Positions 34,629 to 43,914 are shown, counted from the first letter of the stretch. The stretch is DNA of 64,000 nt from an uncultured Gemmiger sp. (GCA_944386225.1 CALXAH010000003.1:110599-174598), one strand, 5' to 3'. The notes: generated by a model from the sequence alone, not told the origin. Made by a program: numbers and translations.

Positions 34629-34703
34629 GGAGCTGGTGGACGGATTCGAACCCCCGACCTGCTGATTACAAATCAGCTGCACTACCAGCTGTGCTACACC
34701 AGC
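34628..34703 (-). tRNA. tRNA-Thr (anticodon TGT)
   Basis: The minus strand folds as a complete cloverleaf: acceptor GCTGGTG with CACCAGC, D-arm AGCACAGCTGGTAGTGCA region, anticodon stem GCTGA/TCAGC with loop TTTGTAA, and T-loop GGTTCGAATCC. The anticodon TGT reads ACA codons. The CCA end is encoded (34628-34630). Confidence 0.95.
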
Positions 34704-34717
34704 ATGATTACCCACCT

Positions 34718-34746
34718 AGTATAGCAAACCGGGCGCCATTTTGCAA
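34718..34746 (-). promoter_or_regulatory. Promoter of tRNA-Thr
   Basis: TTGCAA (34741-34746) and TATACT (34718-34723), 17-bp spacer, minus strand. Confidence 0.8.
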
Positions 34747-34756
34747 GGTCAAATCC

Positions 34757-35233
34757 TTATTCTTTTGCGGGCAGCTGCCCCGCGGCGGCTGTTGGCTCGG
34801 CCACCGGGGTCCAGGCTGCCAGGATAGCCAGCAGCACCCCTGCCGCCACGCGGCCCGCCGCCATAGCCGGGCCGCCGCCCAGCAGCAGCACCGCCGCCCC
34901 CTCGATGCAAACCGCCAGGCTCAGCCAATCCCGGCCGCCCAGCTGCCAGCGCAGACCGGCCGCGCCCAGCGCGCCGCCCGCCGCCAGTATAGGAATCAGC
35001 AGCAGCGGCCCGCCGCCCAGCGCCACCCACAGTCCCAGCCCGGCGGCCATGCCGGCCAGCACGCTTCCCCGGCGGGTACGGGCCAGGGCCCCGGCCAGCC
35101 AGGCGGGCGCGGCAAGCAGTACCACAGAACCGCCCCAGCCCCACTGACGGCCCGCCAGCAGCAGGCATCCCGCCGTAAACGCCGCCAGGCCCGTTCCCAG
35201 CAGCCAAACCATCTGTTTTCCTCCGCCGCGCAT
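34757..35233 (-). CDS. Unidentified hydrophobic membrane protein
   Basis: A Gly/Ala/Leu-rich protein of 158 residues with about five to six predicted membrane segments and almost no charged loops. I recognise no family. ATG 35233 is preferred to an in-frame ATG at 35251 because only the former has a purine-rich GAGGGGG upstream. Its minus-strand promoter has an extended -10 (TGG-TATACT, 35268-35273). Expression is plausible, but the low-complexity composition keeps confidence moderate. Confidence 0.6.
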   Translation of the reverse strand: MRGGGKQMVWLLGTGLAAFTAGCLLLAGRQWGWGGSVVLLAAPAWLAGALARTRRGSVLAGMAAGLGLWVALGGGPLLLIPILAAGGALGAAGLRWQLGGRDWLSLAVCIEGAAVLLLGGGPAMAAGRVAAGVLLAILAAWTPVAEPTAAAGQLPAKE

Positions 35234-35343
35234 ACTGTGCCGCCCCCTCATCCGGTTTACTGGGGCCAGTATACCACCGGTTTCTTAAATCCACCCCCGG
35301 CCTACTCTTAAGATTTCTTTAACTTTCTCCGCCGCACCGGCGC

Positions 35344-35375
35344 AAAAACCCCCGGGCACACTGTGCCCGGGGGTT
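35344..35375 (-). terminator. Terminator of the ftsEX-rsmA gene cluster
   Basis: Inverted arms 35347-35360 and 35362-35375 (AACCCCCGGGCACA and its complement) with T residues following on the minus strand, just after the rsmA stop codon. Confidence 0.8.
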
Positions 35376-35391
35376 CCACTCTATACTGCCG

Positions 35392-36264
35392 TTATTCCGG
35401 CTGTTCCGCCATGGCGCGGCTCAGCGCGGCAAACTGCTCCAGCGTCAGCTGCTCCGGCCGGGCCGTGGCAGGCAGGCCCGCCTGCTCCAGGGCGGCGGTT
35501 ACCCGCGCCTTGGGCACGCCCAGCCCGGCGCTGATGGCGTTGGCCGCGGTCTTGCGCCGCTGACCGAACGCCGCCCGCACCAGCCGGAAATAGGCGGCCT
35601 CGTCGGGCACCGGCACCGGCGGCTCGGGGTGTACCTCCAGCCGGATCACCGCGCTGGTGACCTTGGGCGGCGGGTAGAAGCTGCCCGGCTGCACCGAAAA
35701 CAGCACCTGGGGCTTGGCGTAGTAGGCCACCGCATAGCTGATGGCCCCCGCCTGCCGGGTGCCCGGCGCAGCGCAGATCCGCTCGGCGGCCTCCTTCTGC
35801 ACCATAACCGTGATCTGCCGGATGGGCAGTTTTTCCTCCAGCAGCCGCATCAGGATCGGGCTGGTGATGTAGTAGGGCAGATTGGCGCAGACCGCCACCG
35901 GCATCCCGGCAAATTTTTCCCGGATCAGGGCGGCAATATCAACTTTCAGTATATCCTGCATGACAATTTCCACATTGTCATATCCGGCCAGCGTTTCCGC
36001 CAGCAGCGGCGGCAGACGGTTGTCCACCTCCACCGCCACCACCCGGGCAGCCCGCCGGGCCAGTTCCCGGGTAAGCACCCCGATGCCGGGGCCCACCTCC
36101 AGCACGCCCCATTCCGGGCCAATGCCGGCAGCCTCCACGATCTTGGGGCAGACGCCAGGGTTCACGATAAAGTTCTGACCGAACCCCTTGGACAGGGTAA
36201 ATCCGTGCCGTGCGCACAGATCCCGCACATAGGCAATATCGGTCAGGGCACGCTCGCCGGTCAT
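35392..36264 (-). CDS. rsmA: 16S rRNA dimethyladenosine transferase
   Basis: RsmA (KsgA) dimethylates two adjacent adenines near the 3' end of 16S rRNA. The 290-residue protein has the SAM motif LEVGPGIGVLT (about 54-64), the catalytic NLPYYITSPI (NLPY) motif and the C-terminal FGQRRKTAANAI basic helix. Its start overlaps the end of the protease gene by 4 bp, so the two are translationally coupled. Confidence 0.96.
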   Translation of the reverse strand: MTGERALTDIAYVRDLCARHGFTLSKGFGQNFIVNPGVCPKIVEAAGIGPEWGVLEVGPGIGVLTRELARRAARVVAVEVDNRLPPLLAETLAGYDNVEIVMQDILKVDIAALIREKFAGMPVAVCANLPYYITSPILMRLLEEKLPIRQITVMVQKEAAERICAAPGTRQAGAISYAVAYYAKPQVLFSVQPGSFYPPPKVTSAVIRLEVHPEPPVPVPDEAAYFRLVRAAFGQRRKTAANAISAGLGVPKARVTAALEQAGLPATARPEQLTLEQFAALSRAMAEQPE

Positions 36265-37622
36265 GCGGCGCTGTCGGCGGAGGAATCGCCGCCTTCCGCC
36301 GCCGCGCTGTCACCGGTCTCGCCGTCGGTGCTCTCGGCGGCGCTGCTTCCGTCCTCACCGGCTGCGCTGCTGTCGGTTCCGGTCTGGGTGCCGGCGTTGC
36401 TGCTGCCTTCCATGGTGGTCACGCCGGTCAGGGTGTCCGCCACGCTCACGGCACGCAGCACCTGGGCGTCATCCGCCAGGGCGTAGTCGTACATCACGGT
36501 GTTCTCGGCCAGCTGAACCTCCTGATCCACGGTCAGGCCGGTGCCGTCAAAGCACTCCTCCTTGCCGGTCAGCAGGCGGGCCACCGTCACCGAAACGGCG
36601 CTGCCGTCGCTCAAACGCTGGGGCGCAGCCTGGATGGTGCCCTTGCCGTAGGTCTTGGTGCCCACCAGCTTGGCCCCGGCCATATCCCGCAGGCTGGCCG
36701 CAAACAGTTCGGCGCTGCTGGCGGTGTTGCCGTTCACCAGGCAGATCATGGGCAGATCCACCTTGTTCGCGTCCGACTCGGCCAGGATCTCCCGGGTGCC
36801 GTCGCTGTACTCGGCGTAGGCGATCACACCCTCTCCCACCAGCAGGTCGATGCACTCGTTGGCGCTGTCCAGCAGGCCGCCCTCGTTGTCGCGCAGGTCA
36901 AACACCAGGGCGGTAACCCCGGCGCCGGTCAGCTGGTTCACCGCGTAGTCCAGCTCGCTGGCGGTGGTGGAACCAAACTGGGTGATCCGCACATAGCCAT
37001 AAGTATCGTTCAGGGTCTGGTACTCCACGGTGGGGGTGGTGTAGCCCACATGGGTCACCTCCACCGTTTTCTCCTCGCTGGTGCCGCGGGTCAGGTAGGT
37101 GATGGTCACAGTGGTGCCGTCCTCACCCCGCAGCCGGGTCAGCATGCCGTCCTTGGTCAGGTTCTTGGTGTCGGTCTCGCCGATGCGGGTGATGTAGCTG
37201 CCTGCCTCGATACCCAGTTCGGCCGCGGGCGAACCGCTGTACACCCGGATCACCCGGCCGTAACCGGTGGCGGAGTCCTTGATCAGATCCACGCCGATGC
37301 CCAGCAGCTTGCCGTTCTGTACGGCCAGCAGGTCGGAGTACTCCTTCTCGGTGTAGTACTTGGCGTTCTTGTCGTTGATGCCCAGCATATAGCCGTAGGC
37401 AATGTAGTCGTTCAGGGTGGCGTCGTCGATGGTGTTGTAGGCGTTGGCGCGCACATACTTGTCGATCTCGGCCAGCTTGTTGTACATGCTCTGCTTCTCG
37501 TTCACCGAGGTAACAGTGTTGTCAAAGATCTGCATGGCCACGATCATGGTGATCGAAAAGGTCACCGTCATGGCGATGAGCGCCACCGTGATGGCCACGC
37601 TCACGGAAATTTTCTTATTCAT
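36261..37622 (-). CDS. S41-family carboxyl-terminal processing protease
   Basis: The 453-residue protein has an N-terminal membrane anchor (about 8-30), a PDZ domain (about 100-180: VIRVYSGSPAAELGIEAGSYI) and a Ser-Lys protease domain with the nucleophile in GNTASSAE and the Lys in KTYGKGTIQ. An acidic, Ser/Gly-rich tail follows. It acts outside the membrane on proteins with exposed C-termini. Its place beside ftsEX and a wall-hydrolase activator suggests a role in controlling cell-wall cutting. Confidence 0.93.
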   Translation of the reverse strand: MNKKISVSVAITVALIAMTVTFSITMIVAMQIFDNTVTSVNEKQSMYNKLAEIDKYVRANAYNTIDDATLNDYIAYGYMLGINDKNAKYYTEKEYSDLLAVQNGKLLGIGVDLIKDSATGYGRVIRVYSGSPAAELGIEAGSYITRIGETDTKNLTKDGMLTRLRGEDGTTVTITYLTRGTSEEKTVEVTHVGYTTPTVEYQTLNDTYGYVRITQFGSTTASELDYAVNQLTGAGVTALVFDLRDNEGGLLDSANECIDLLVGEGVIAYAEYSDGTREILAESDANKVDLPMICLVNGNTASSAELFAASLRDMAGAKLVGTKTYGKGTIQAAPQRLSDGSAVSVTVARLLTGKEECFDGTGLTVDQEVQLAENTVMYDYALADDAQVLRAVSVADTLTGVTTMEGSSNAGTQTGTDSSAAGEDGSSAAESTDGETGDSAAAEGGDSSADSAA

Positions 37623-37650
37623 GGCGCGGGGGTCCTCCCTTCGGGCGTTG

Positions 37651-37755
37651 TCAGATGTAATAAAGCAGCTGCATGCCGATGCTGCCCACCAGGGTAGCCA
37701 GCATCAGCCCCGCCAGAAGCAGGCAGGCAATGCGTACCCATCGTTTGCTGTTCAT
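37651..37755 (-). CDS. 34-residue single-pass membrane peptide
   Basis: ATG at 37753-37755 follows GGAAGGAGAG and the frame runs 34 codons to TGA. The peptide starts MNSKRWVRI and then is a single hydrophobic helix ending LLYYI. It fits between the hydrolase-activator gene and the protease gene without overlap. It may be a regulatory microprotein of the divisome or the protease, but the function is unknown. Confidence 0.65.
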   Translation of the reverse strand: MNSKRWVRIACLLLAGLMLATLVGSIGMQLLYYI

Positions 37756-37769
37756 AGGCTCTCCTTCCG

Positions 37770-38933
37770 TCAGCTGTAGCTCACATAGTTGAGCGGGTTC
37801 TGTTTTACGTTGTTGATCCGCACTTCAAAGTGCAGATGGTAGCCGCTGGAACGGCCGGTATTGCCCACATAACCGATGGTCTGGCCCTGCACCACGGCCT
37901 GGCCGTTGCTCACCGCGTGGGAATCCATATGGGCGTAGATGGTCACCACACCGTCGCCGCTGTCGATCATGACCATGTTGCCGTAGGTCCAGTGCAGGCT
38001 CTGGGTGTAGGCCACGCCGGAGAGCGCCGCCACAATGGGCGTGCCCTTGGGAGCGGCCACGTCGATGCCGCCATGGCCGGAATAGAATCCGTTGTTGCCG
38101 CCGTAGTAGGTGGTGATCCGGTTCTGGCCGGGCAGCGGCCACATCCAGCCGCTGTCGGAGATATGCCCGCTGCCGGAGGAGGAATTCTCCTTGATCCACT
38201 GCTCGTATTCCCGCTCGGCCTGTTCAAAGGCGGCCTCGGTGGCGTCCACCACATCCTGCTGGGCCTGCTTGTCGGCTTCGGCCTTGCTGATGGTGGAATC
38301 CAGCTGCTGGATGTTGCTGGACAGCTGGCCCTGCTTGGTCTCCAGTTCCGCCTGGGCGGTCTCCAGATTGCCCTTCTGTTCCTCCAGTTCGGCCTTGCGG
38401 CTTTCCAGCTCGGCCTTGGCGGCCTGCATATCCTCCAGCACCTGGTTCTGCTTCTCGCTGACCTGCTGCAGGCTGTCGGAGAAGGTCAGCAGCTCGTACA
38501 GGCTCTGGGCGCTGGAGAGCATGGCCACCGCGCCGCCGTCGTGCATGACCTGCATGGCCTGCATCTGCATCTGGAACTCATCCCAGCGCTCGTCGATGGC
38601 CGCCTGCTGGGCATCCACCTCCGCCTGCTTTTCCTGAATCGCCAGGTTGGCCTCGTTGATGGCGGCCACCAGGGTGTTGATCTGTTCTTTCAGGATAGCC
38701 TGCTGCTGCTGCAGGGCGCTGCGGGTGTTCTGGGCGTTTTTCAGATCCTTTTCAATGCTTTCCAGCTGCTGGTTCTGGGCTTCCAGCTCCTTGCGCAGCC
38801 GCTCGTACTTTTCGGCGGCGGTCTCCGCGTGGGCCGGCGCCGCCGACAGGGCTACCAGCACCGAAGCCACCGCAAGCAGCAGGGCCAGCACCTGCAGCAG
38901 GCGGCGGGCAACGGGATGCTCGTTCATCGTCAT
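37770..38933 (-). CDS. EnvC-like murein hydrolase activator (coiled coil plus M23 domain)
   Basis: The 387-residue protein has a signal peptide (about 1-36, APAHA cleavage region), a long coiled coil (about 38-240) rich in Glu, Gln and Ala, and a C-terminal M23/LytM domain with HGGIDVAAPKG, YAHMDSH and HLHFEVRI. The zinc residues (His, Asp, His, His) appear present, so it may be an active endopeptidase and not only an activator. It follows ftsX, and FtsEX is known to regulate such proteins. Confidence 0.9.
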   Translation of the reverse strand: MTMNEHPVARRLLQVLALLLAVASVLVALSAAPAHAETAAEKYERLRKELEAQNQQLESIEKDLKNAQNTRSALQQQQAILKEQINTLVAAINEANLAIQEKQAEVDAQQAAIDERWDEFQMQMQAMQVMHDGGAVAMLSSAQSLYELLTFSDSLQQVSEKQNQVLEDMQAAKAELESRKAELEEQKGNLETAQAELETKQGQLSSNIQQLDSTISKAEADKQAQQDVVDATEAAFEQAEREYEQWIKENSSSGSGHISDSGWMWPLPGQNRITTYYGGNNGFYSGHGGIDVAAPKGTPIVAALSGVAYTQSLHWTYGNMVMIDSGDGVVTIYAHMDSHAVSNGQAVVQGQTIGYVGNTGRSSGYHLHFEVRINNVKQNPLNYVSYS

Positions 38934-38972
38934 GATAAGGCCCCTCCCCCGGGCCGGAATGTCACGGCGTGA

Positions 38973-39881
38973 TTACACTTTCAGGTGCTTGCGCACCGAG
39001 ACGGCGGTGCCCAGGCTGCCGATCAGCACCCCGAACAGCAGGAAGCCGCCCACAACAAAGTACCATACCTGGCCCATGGACAGCAGGCTGGCGCCGATGA
39101 CCGTCTCCCACAGGCCTTCCAGCCGCTGGGAGAAGTACAGCACCAGGGCGTAGCCCCCCAGCACCGCCGCGGAAGCGATGCAGCCGGAAATAAAGCCGCT
39201 GGTCATGCCCTCCACAAAGAAGGGCAGGCGGATGAAGCCGTTGGTGGCGCCCACGTACTTCATGATGTTGATTTCCTTGCGGCGGCTGAACACGGTCAGC
39301 CGGATGGTGTTGCTGATCACCACCACGCTGACCACCACCAGCACGCCCACCAGGCTCCAGGCGGCGATGTTCACCGCTTTCTGCACGCCCAGGAACACGC
39401 CCGCCAGTTCGGTGGGCGGGTTGACCTTGGTCACGCCGGGGATGGCTTCCAGTTCCGCCACCTTGGCGTCCAGGTCGGCCAGATCCTCCAGCACCACCCG
39501 GTAGTTGGCCATGAAGGGGTTTTCGCTGCCCTCAAAGCCGTCCCACAGGTCGGCGTATTCGCCCATGTAGCCTTTGTAGGTTTCCAGCACCGCGTCCTTG
39601 CTCATGTAGGTCACCGAGGCAAGACCCTCCATGCTGCGGATGGTCTCATCCACCTGGGCCAGCTGTTCATCGGTCAGTTCGGTGTCCAGATAGACCACCG
39701 TCTCGTTCTGGTCGCCCAGATAGGCCACCAGGCTGTTGATGTTGGCGCCGAACAGGCCGGCGATGCCGGTCAGGATCAGGCAGGCGGTCAGCACACCGAT
39801 GCTGGCCAGGGTCATCAGCCGGTTTGCCCGCAGGCTGTGCAGGCCCTGCCGGGCCAGGTATTTGAAACTGGACCAGTTCAC
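38973..39881 (-). CDS. ftsX: Cell-division permease-like protein FtsX
   Basis: The 302-residue protein has four membrane segments (one near 20-45, three between about 170 and 295) and a large outside loop after the first, the FtsX topology. FtsX carries signals from cytosolic FtsE to peptidoglycan hydrolases outside. It overlaps ftsE by 4 bp and is followed by the hydrolase-activator gene. Confidence 0.95.
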   Translation of the reverse strand: MNWSSFKYLARQGLHSLRANRLMTLASIGVLTACLILTGIAGLFGANINSLVAYLGDQNETVVYLDTELTDEQLAQVDETIRSMEGLASVTYMSKDAVLETYKGYMGEYADLWDGFEGSENPFMANYRVVLEDLADLDAKVAELEAIPGVTKVNPPTELAGVFLGVQKAVNIAAWSLVGVLVVVSVVVISNTIRLTVFSRRKEINIMKYVGATNGFIRLPFFVEGMTSGFISGCIASAAVLGGYALVLYFSQRLEGLWETVIGASLLSMGQVWYFVVGGFLLFGVLIGSLGTAVSVRKHLKV

Positions 39882-40597
39882 AGGCGCACCTCCCCTACCG
39901 GCTCGTCGTCCCCGTCGGTATGTAGTCCGACCCCGTGGTCGGTGTCGTCCACCAGATGACCGTGGTCGATGGTGATGACCCGCTTGTTGAACTGGCGGGC
40001 CAGTTCATGCTCGTGGGTAACCACCACCACGGTGATGCCCACGCTGTTGATGGCGCTGAGCAGCTCCATCATCTCCAGGCTCAGTTCCGGGTCGATGTTG
40101 CCGGTGGGCTCGTCGGCAATGATCAGCTGGGGGCTGTGCACCAGCGCCCGGGCCAGGGCCACCCGCTGCTGTTCGCCGCCGCTCATGTGTTCGGGCAGGC
40201 AGTCCATCTTTTCGCCCAGGCCCACCAGTTTGAGCACATAGGGCACGCGGGTGCGGATCTTCTTTTCCGGGATGTTGGTCACCCGCATGGCAAATGCCAC
40301 GTTCTCGTAGGCGGTCATGGTGGGGATCAGCCGGAAATCCTGGAACACCACACCCATGTTGCGGCGCAGATAGGGCACCTCCCGCTCCTTGAGGCGGGTC
40401 AGATCCTTGCCGCCCACCAGCACCCGGCCGGAGGTGGCTTTTTCCTCCCGCAGGATCAGCTTGAGGAAGGTGGACTTGCCCGCGCCGGAGTGCCCCAGCA
40501 CAAACACGAACTCACCCTTATGGATATGCAGGCTCAGGTCCTGCAGGGCGGTGTTGCCGCCCGGATAGACCTTGGTCACATTTTCAAATACGATCAT
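39878..40597 (-). CDS. ftsE: Cell-division ATP-binding protein FtsE
   Basis: The 239-residue ABC ATPase has Walker A GHSGAGKST, the signature MSGGEQQRV, Walker B LIIADEPTGNID and the switch His. The opening MIVFENVTKVYPGG is typical for FtsE. A short acidic C-terminal extension is present. The start at 40597 was chosen by family length and the AAGGAGT site upstream. Confidence 0.96.
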   Translation of the reverse strand: MIVFENVTKVYPGGNTALQDLSLHIHKGEFVFVLGHSGAGKSTFLKLILREEKATSGRVLVGGKDLTRLKEREVPYLRRNMGVVFQDFRLIPTMTAYENVAFAMRVTNIPEKKIRTRVPYVLKLVGLGEKMDCLPEHMSGGEQQRVALARALVHSPQLIIADEPTGNIDPELSLEMMELLSAINSVGITVVVVTHEHELARQFNKRVITIDHGHLVDDTDHGVGLHTDGDDEPVGEVRL

Positions 40598-40677
40598 GGC
40601 AGACTCCTTATTGCAAAGGGGATGGCAACAGCCGACCGATTCTGCCCGCAAGCGGCAGGTTTCGCATCCGGCGCTGT

Positions 40678-40704
40678 AAAAAAGCCGGCCGTGGCGCGGC
40701 CGGC
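40678..40704 (-). terminator. Terminator of the CdaR/PucR-type regulator gene
   Basis: An 8-bp stem (40684-40691 with 40697-40704) followed by six T on the minus strand, next to the stop codon at 40715. Confidence 0.8.
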
Positions 40705-40714
40705 CGGGGGCCCG

Positions 40715-41800
40715 TCAATATTTGGCGGGGTTGGCGCTGAGATACTTTTTGACCATCAGGGCCACCTTGAACACGATGGCGTCGTCGAACTCCCGCAGAT
40801 CCAGGCCGGTGAGCTTTTTGATCTTCTCCAGCCGGTAGACCAGGGTGTTGCGGTGCACAAACAGGCCGCGGCTGGTCTCGGATACGTTCAGGTTGTTCTC
40901 AAAGAAGCGCTGGATGGTGAACAGGGTCTCCTGATCCAGGCTCTCAATGCTGCCCTGCTTGAAGACCTCCTTCAGGAACATCTCACACAGGGTGGTGGGC
41001 AGCTGGTAGATCAGGCGGGCGATGCCCAGGTTGTCGTAGCTGATGATGGACTGCTCGGTGTCGAACACCTTGCCCACTTCCATGGCGATCTGGGCCTCCT
41101 TGAAGCTGGTGGCCAGATCCTTCACGTTGGAGATGGGGGTGCCGATGCCCACCACCGCCTTGATGTAGTGCTCGCCGGAGAGGGTGTCCACGATGCTGGC
41201 GGCCAGCTTCTCAATATCCCGCTGGTCGATGCCGCGGCGGATCTCCTTGACCAGCACGGTGTCGTTTTCGCTGATGTTAAAGACAAAATCCTTCTGCTTG
41301 TCCGGGAACAGCCCGCTCACCACGTCGTAGGCGGAGATGTCGTTGCCGCTGGTGACCCGGATCAGCAGCACCACGCGGGACACGTCGGCCACAAAGTGCA
41401 GCTCACGGGCCTTGGCGTAGATGTCGCCGGGCAGGATGTTGTCCAGCACCACGTTCTTGATGAAGTTGGCCTTGTCAAACTTCTCGTCGTGGTACTGCTT
41501 GATGCTCTGCAGGCTGATGGCCAGCAGGCTGGCGAACTGGCCCGCGGCCTCGTCGGTGCCCTCCACGCAGACCGCATAGTCGTTGTGCTTGGAAGAGCTG
41601 AACTGATGATAGGTGTACCCATCCTTGACGAAGCTCTCGCCGGCGCTCAGGTGCTCGGCCACATAGCCCTCGCGCACCTCGCCGATCATGCTGAGCTCCG
41701 AGCAGGAGATCACCGTGCCGGTCTCATCCACCACGGCCACAACTCGGTCGATGGCGTCCTTCATCTGGTATACGACACTCTGAAATACCCGGTTTGCCAT
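40715..41800 (-). CDS. CdaR/PucR-type transcription regulator
   Basis: The 361-residue protein has an N-terminal sensing domain (about 1-120), a middle GGDEF-like/PucR region and a C-terminal helix-turn-helix of the PucR type around FFENNLNVSETSRGLFVHRNTLVYRLEKI. The family includes activators for sugar-diacid and purine use, but ligands vary. It precedes ftsE with its own terminator between, so it is a separate unit. The start at 41800 follows AAAGGAGATAC. Confidence 0.85.
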   Translation of the reverse strand: MANRVFQSVVYQMKDAIDRVVAVVDETGTVISCSELSMIGEVREGYVAEHLSAGESFVKDGYTYHQFSSSKHNDYAVCVEGTDEAAGQFASLLAISLQSIKQYHDEKFDKANFIKNVVLDNILPGDIYAKARELHFVADVSRVVLLIRVTSGNDISAYDVVSGLFPDKQKDFVFNISENDTVLVKEIRRGIDQRDIEKLAASIVDTLSGEHYIKAVVGIGTPISNVKDLATSFKEAQIAMEVGKVFDTEQSIISYDNLGIARLIYQLPTTLCEMFLKEVFKQGSIESLDQETLFTIQRFFENNLNVSETSRGLFVHRNTLVYRLEKIKKLTGLDLREFDDAIVFKVALMVKKYLSANPAKY

Positions 41801-41885
41801 AATCCTGTATCTCCTTTTCGCTATCGCATTCGTTTTCCACAGTGCGCCTTGTGATTTTAGACAATTTATCACGGCTTCACTGTAT

Positions 41886-41914
41886 ATCTTACACAACGGA
41901 ATCTACTTTTGCAA
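41886..41914 (-). promoter_or_regulatory. Promoter of the CdaR/PucR-type regulator gene
   Basis: TTGCAA (41909-41914) and TAAGAT (41886-41891), 17-bp spacer, minus strand. The leader is about 80 nt and includes a half-site TTTTCCACA (41833-41841, plus strand). Confidence 0.65.
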
Positions 41915-42044
41915 CAACTTTCGGTAAAAAAAAGCGCTTTTGTCTGTGTAAGTTGAAGAATCTGGCAAAATCCCGGTCATTTCCGCCCTTACCGTACCAG
42001 AAAAATGTGTCGATTTTTTGAAAACGGCGGCAATTTCCCAGATT

Positions 42045-42755
42045 TTACCGCGCCGGGCCGAACAGCGCCTGCCGTTCCGCCTCGGTCAGCGCACGCCACT
42101 GGCCCGGCGCCAGGGCCGCGTCCAGCTCCACCCCGCCGATGGCGGTGCGGTGCAGGGTGTTCACCCCCAGGCCGTATACCCCAAACATCCGCTTGATCTG
42201 GTGGTACACCCCCTGGGTCAGCACCACCGTGGCGGCGCAGGGGTCAGCCGGGTCCGGCTGCAGCCGGGCAGGGTGCAGGGTCTGGCCGTCCGCCAGGGTC
42301 ACCCCGGCGGCAAACCCCGCCACCATCTCCCCGGTCACCGGGCCGTCCAGCCCCACCCGATAGGTCTTGGGCACGTGACGGCGGGGGGCCAGCAGCCGGT
42401 GGGCAAAGGGCCCGTCGTCGGTCAGCAGCACAAAGCCGGTGCTGGTCTTGTCCAGCCGCCCGGCCGGGAACAGCTCCCGCCGGGGATAGGCATCCCGCAC
42501 CAGATCCACCACGGTGGTGTCCCGGCCGTCCTCGCTGGCGCTCACCACCCCGTCGGGCTTGTTCAGCATCAGGTATACATGTTCCTCCCGGATCAGCGGG
42601 GCGCCGTCCAGCGCCACCGCGGCCCCCTCCGGCACGGGGGTGTCCGCCTTGCGGCACACCTGCCCGTCCACCGTAACCCGTCCGCTGCCCGCCAGGCTGC
42701 GGGCCGCGCTGCGGGGGATCTGCAGCGCCCCGCTCAAAAATTTATCCAGCCGCAC
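42045..42755 (-). CDS. 16S/23S rRNA pseudouridine synthase, RsuA/RluB family
   Basis: The 236-residue enzyme has an N-terminal S4 RNA-binding domain (about 1-60: VRLDKFLSGALQIPRSAA) and a catalytic domain with the family motif AGRLDKTSTGFVLLT, where the Asp is catalytic. GTG at 42755 is chosen as start because GGGAGAGAGG lies upstream and the protein then begins with the S4 domain. Target is likely U516 of 16S rRNA by similarity to RsuA, not certain. Confidence 0.9.
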   Translation of the reverse strand: MRLDKFLSGALQIPRSAARSLAGSGRVTVDGQVCRKADTPVPEGAAVALDGAPLIREEHVYLMLNKPDGVVSASEDGRDTTVVDLVRDAYPRRELFPAGRLDKTSTGFVLLTDDGPFAHRLLAPRRHVPKTYRVGLDGPVTGEMVAGFAAGVTLADGQTLHPARLQPDPADPCAATVVLTQGVYHQIKRMFGVYGLGVNTLHRTAIGGVELDAALAPGQWRALTEAERQALFGPAR

Positions 42756-42841
42756 CGGCCTCTCTCCCTTCCCGTATAGGCTTGCGGGTTCAGTATACCA
42801 CATTCCGCCCCGCGGGAAAAGCCGAGGCAGGGCGGCAGCCC

Positions 42842-42870
42842 TTGCGCCCCTTCTTTTCCTTTAGTATAAT
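42842..42870 (+). promoter_or_regulatory. Promoter of the glycosyltransferase gene
   Basis: TTGCGC (42842-42847) and consensus TATAAT (42865-42870) with a 17-bp spacer. Confidence 0.75.
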
Positions 42871-42927
42871 GGAGGCACACCGGCCCCGCGCCGGACATCT
42901 TTTCCCAACGGAAAGGCGGTGACCGCC

Positions 42928-43881
42928 ATGCTGATCAGCCTGGTTGTTCCCTGTTATAACGAAGAAGAATCCCTTCCCCTTTTTTATAAGGAAGCGGCCC
43001 GGGTGGCCGGCGAGATGAAGGCCAGCCACGGGGTGGATTTTGAATTTATCTTTGTGGACGACGGCTCGAAGGACGGCACCCTGGCGGTGGCCCGCCGGCT
43101 GCACCAGCAAGACCCGCGGGTGCGGTACGTGAGCTTCAGCCGAAACTTCGGCAAGGAGGCGGGCATCTACGCGGGGCTCAAGGCCGCCAAAGGCGACTAT
43201 GTGGCCATGCTGGACGCGGATCTGCAGGACCCGCCCGGCCTGCTGCCCGCCATGCTGGACACGCTGCTCTCCGGTGAGTACGACTGCGCCGCCACCCGGC
43301 GCACCACCCGCCAGGGGGAGCCGCCCATCCGCAGCTTTTTTGCCCGGATGTTCTACCGGATCATCAACAAGATGAGCAAAACCGAGATCGTGGACGGCGC
43401 CCGGGATTTCCGGCTCATGAGCCGCCCGATGGTGGACGCGGTGCTGCAGGTGACCGAGTACAACCGGTTCTCCAAGGGCATTTTCGGCTGGGTGGGCTTC
43501 CGCACCAAATGGTTCGAGTACGAGAATGTGGAGCGGGTGGCCGGCCAGACCAAATGGAATTTCTGGAAACTGTTCCTCTACTCCATCGAGGGCATCGTGG
43601 GCTTTTCCACCGCGCCGCTGGCGATCGCGGCGCTGGTGGGTGTGCTGTTCTGCCTGGCAGCCTTTGTGGGCATCCTGTTCATCCTGATCCGGTACGCCCT
43701 GGGCTGGCAGGACCCGGTGGCCGGCTGGCAGAGCATGACCTGCATTATCCTGCTGTGCAGCGGGGTGCAGCTGTTCTGCACCGGCATCCTGGGGGAATAT
43801 CTTGCCAAAACCTACCTGGAGGTCAAGCGCCGCCCCCTGTATGTGGTGCGGGAAACCGAGGAAAACCCGCCGATTCAATAA
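42928..43881 (+). CDS. Family 2 glycosyltransferase, polyprenyl-phosphate type (GtrB-like)
   Basis: The 317-residue protein has an N-terminal GT-A domain (about 1-215) with SLVVPCYNEEESL, VDDGSKDGT and DADLQDPP (the metal-binding Asp motif), then two C-terminal membrane helices. Such enzymes move a sugar from a nucleotide donor to undecaprenyl phosphate at the inner membrane face for later use in wall polymer decoration. The start ATG 42928 follows AAAGGCGGTG; the in-frame GTG nine bases upstream is inside that site. Confidence 0.92.
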   Translation: MLISLVVPCYNEEESLPLFYKEAARVAGEMKASHGVDFEFIFVDDGSKDGTLAVARRLHQQDPRVRYVSFSRNFGKEAGIYAGLKAAKGDYVAMLDADLQDPPGLLPAMLDTLLSGEYDCAATRRTTRQGEPPIRSFFARMFYRIINKMSKTEIVDGARDFRLMSRPMVDAVLQVTEYNRFSKGIFGWVGFRTKWFEYENVERVAGQTKWNFWKLFLYSIEGIVGFSTAPLAIAALVGVLFCLAAFVGILFILIRYALGWQDPVAGWQSMTCIILLCSGVQLFCTGILGEYLAKTYLEVKRRPLYVVRETEENPPIQ

Positions 43882-43914
43882 AATTTTCAGATAATTTGGA
43901 TTTCTGCCACAATT

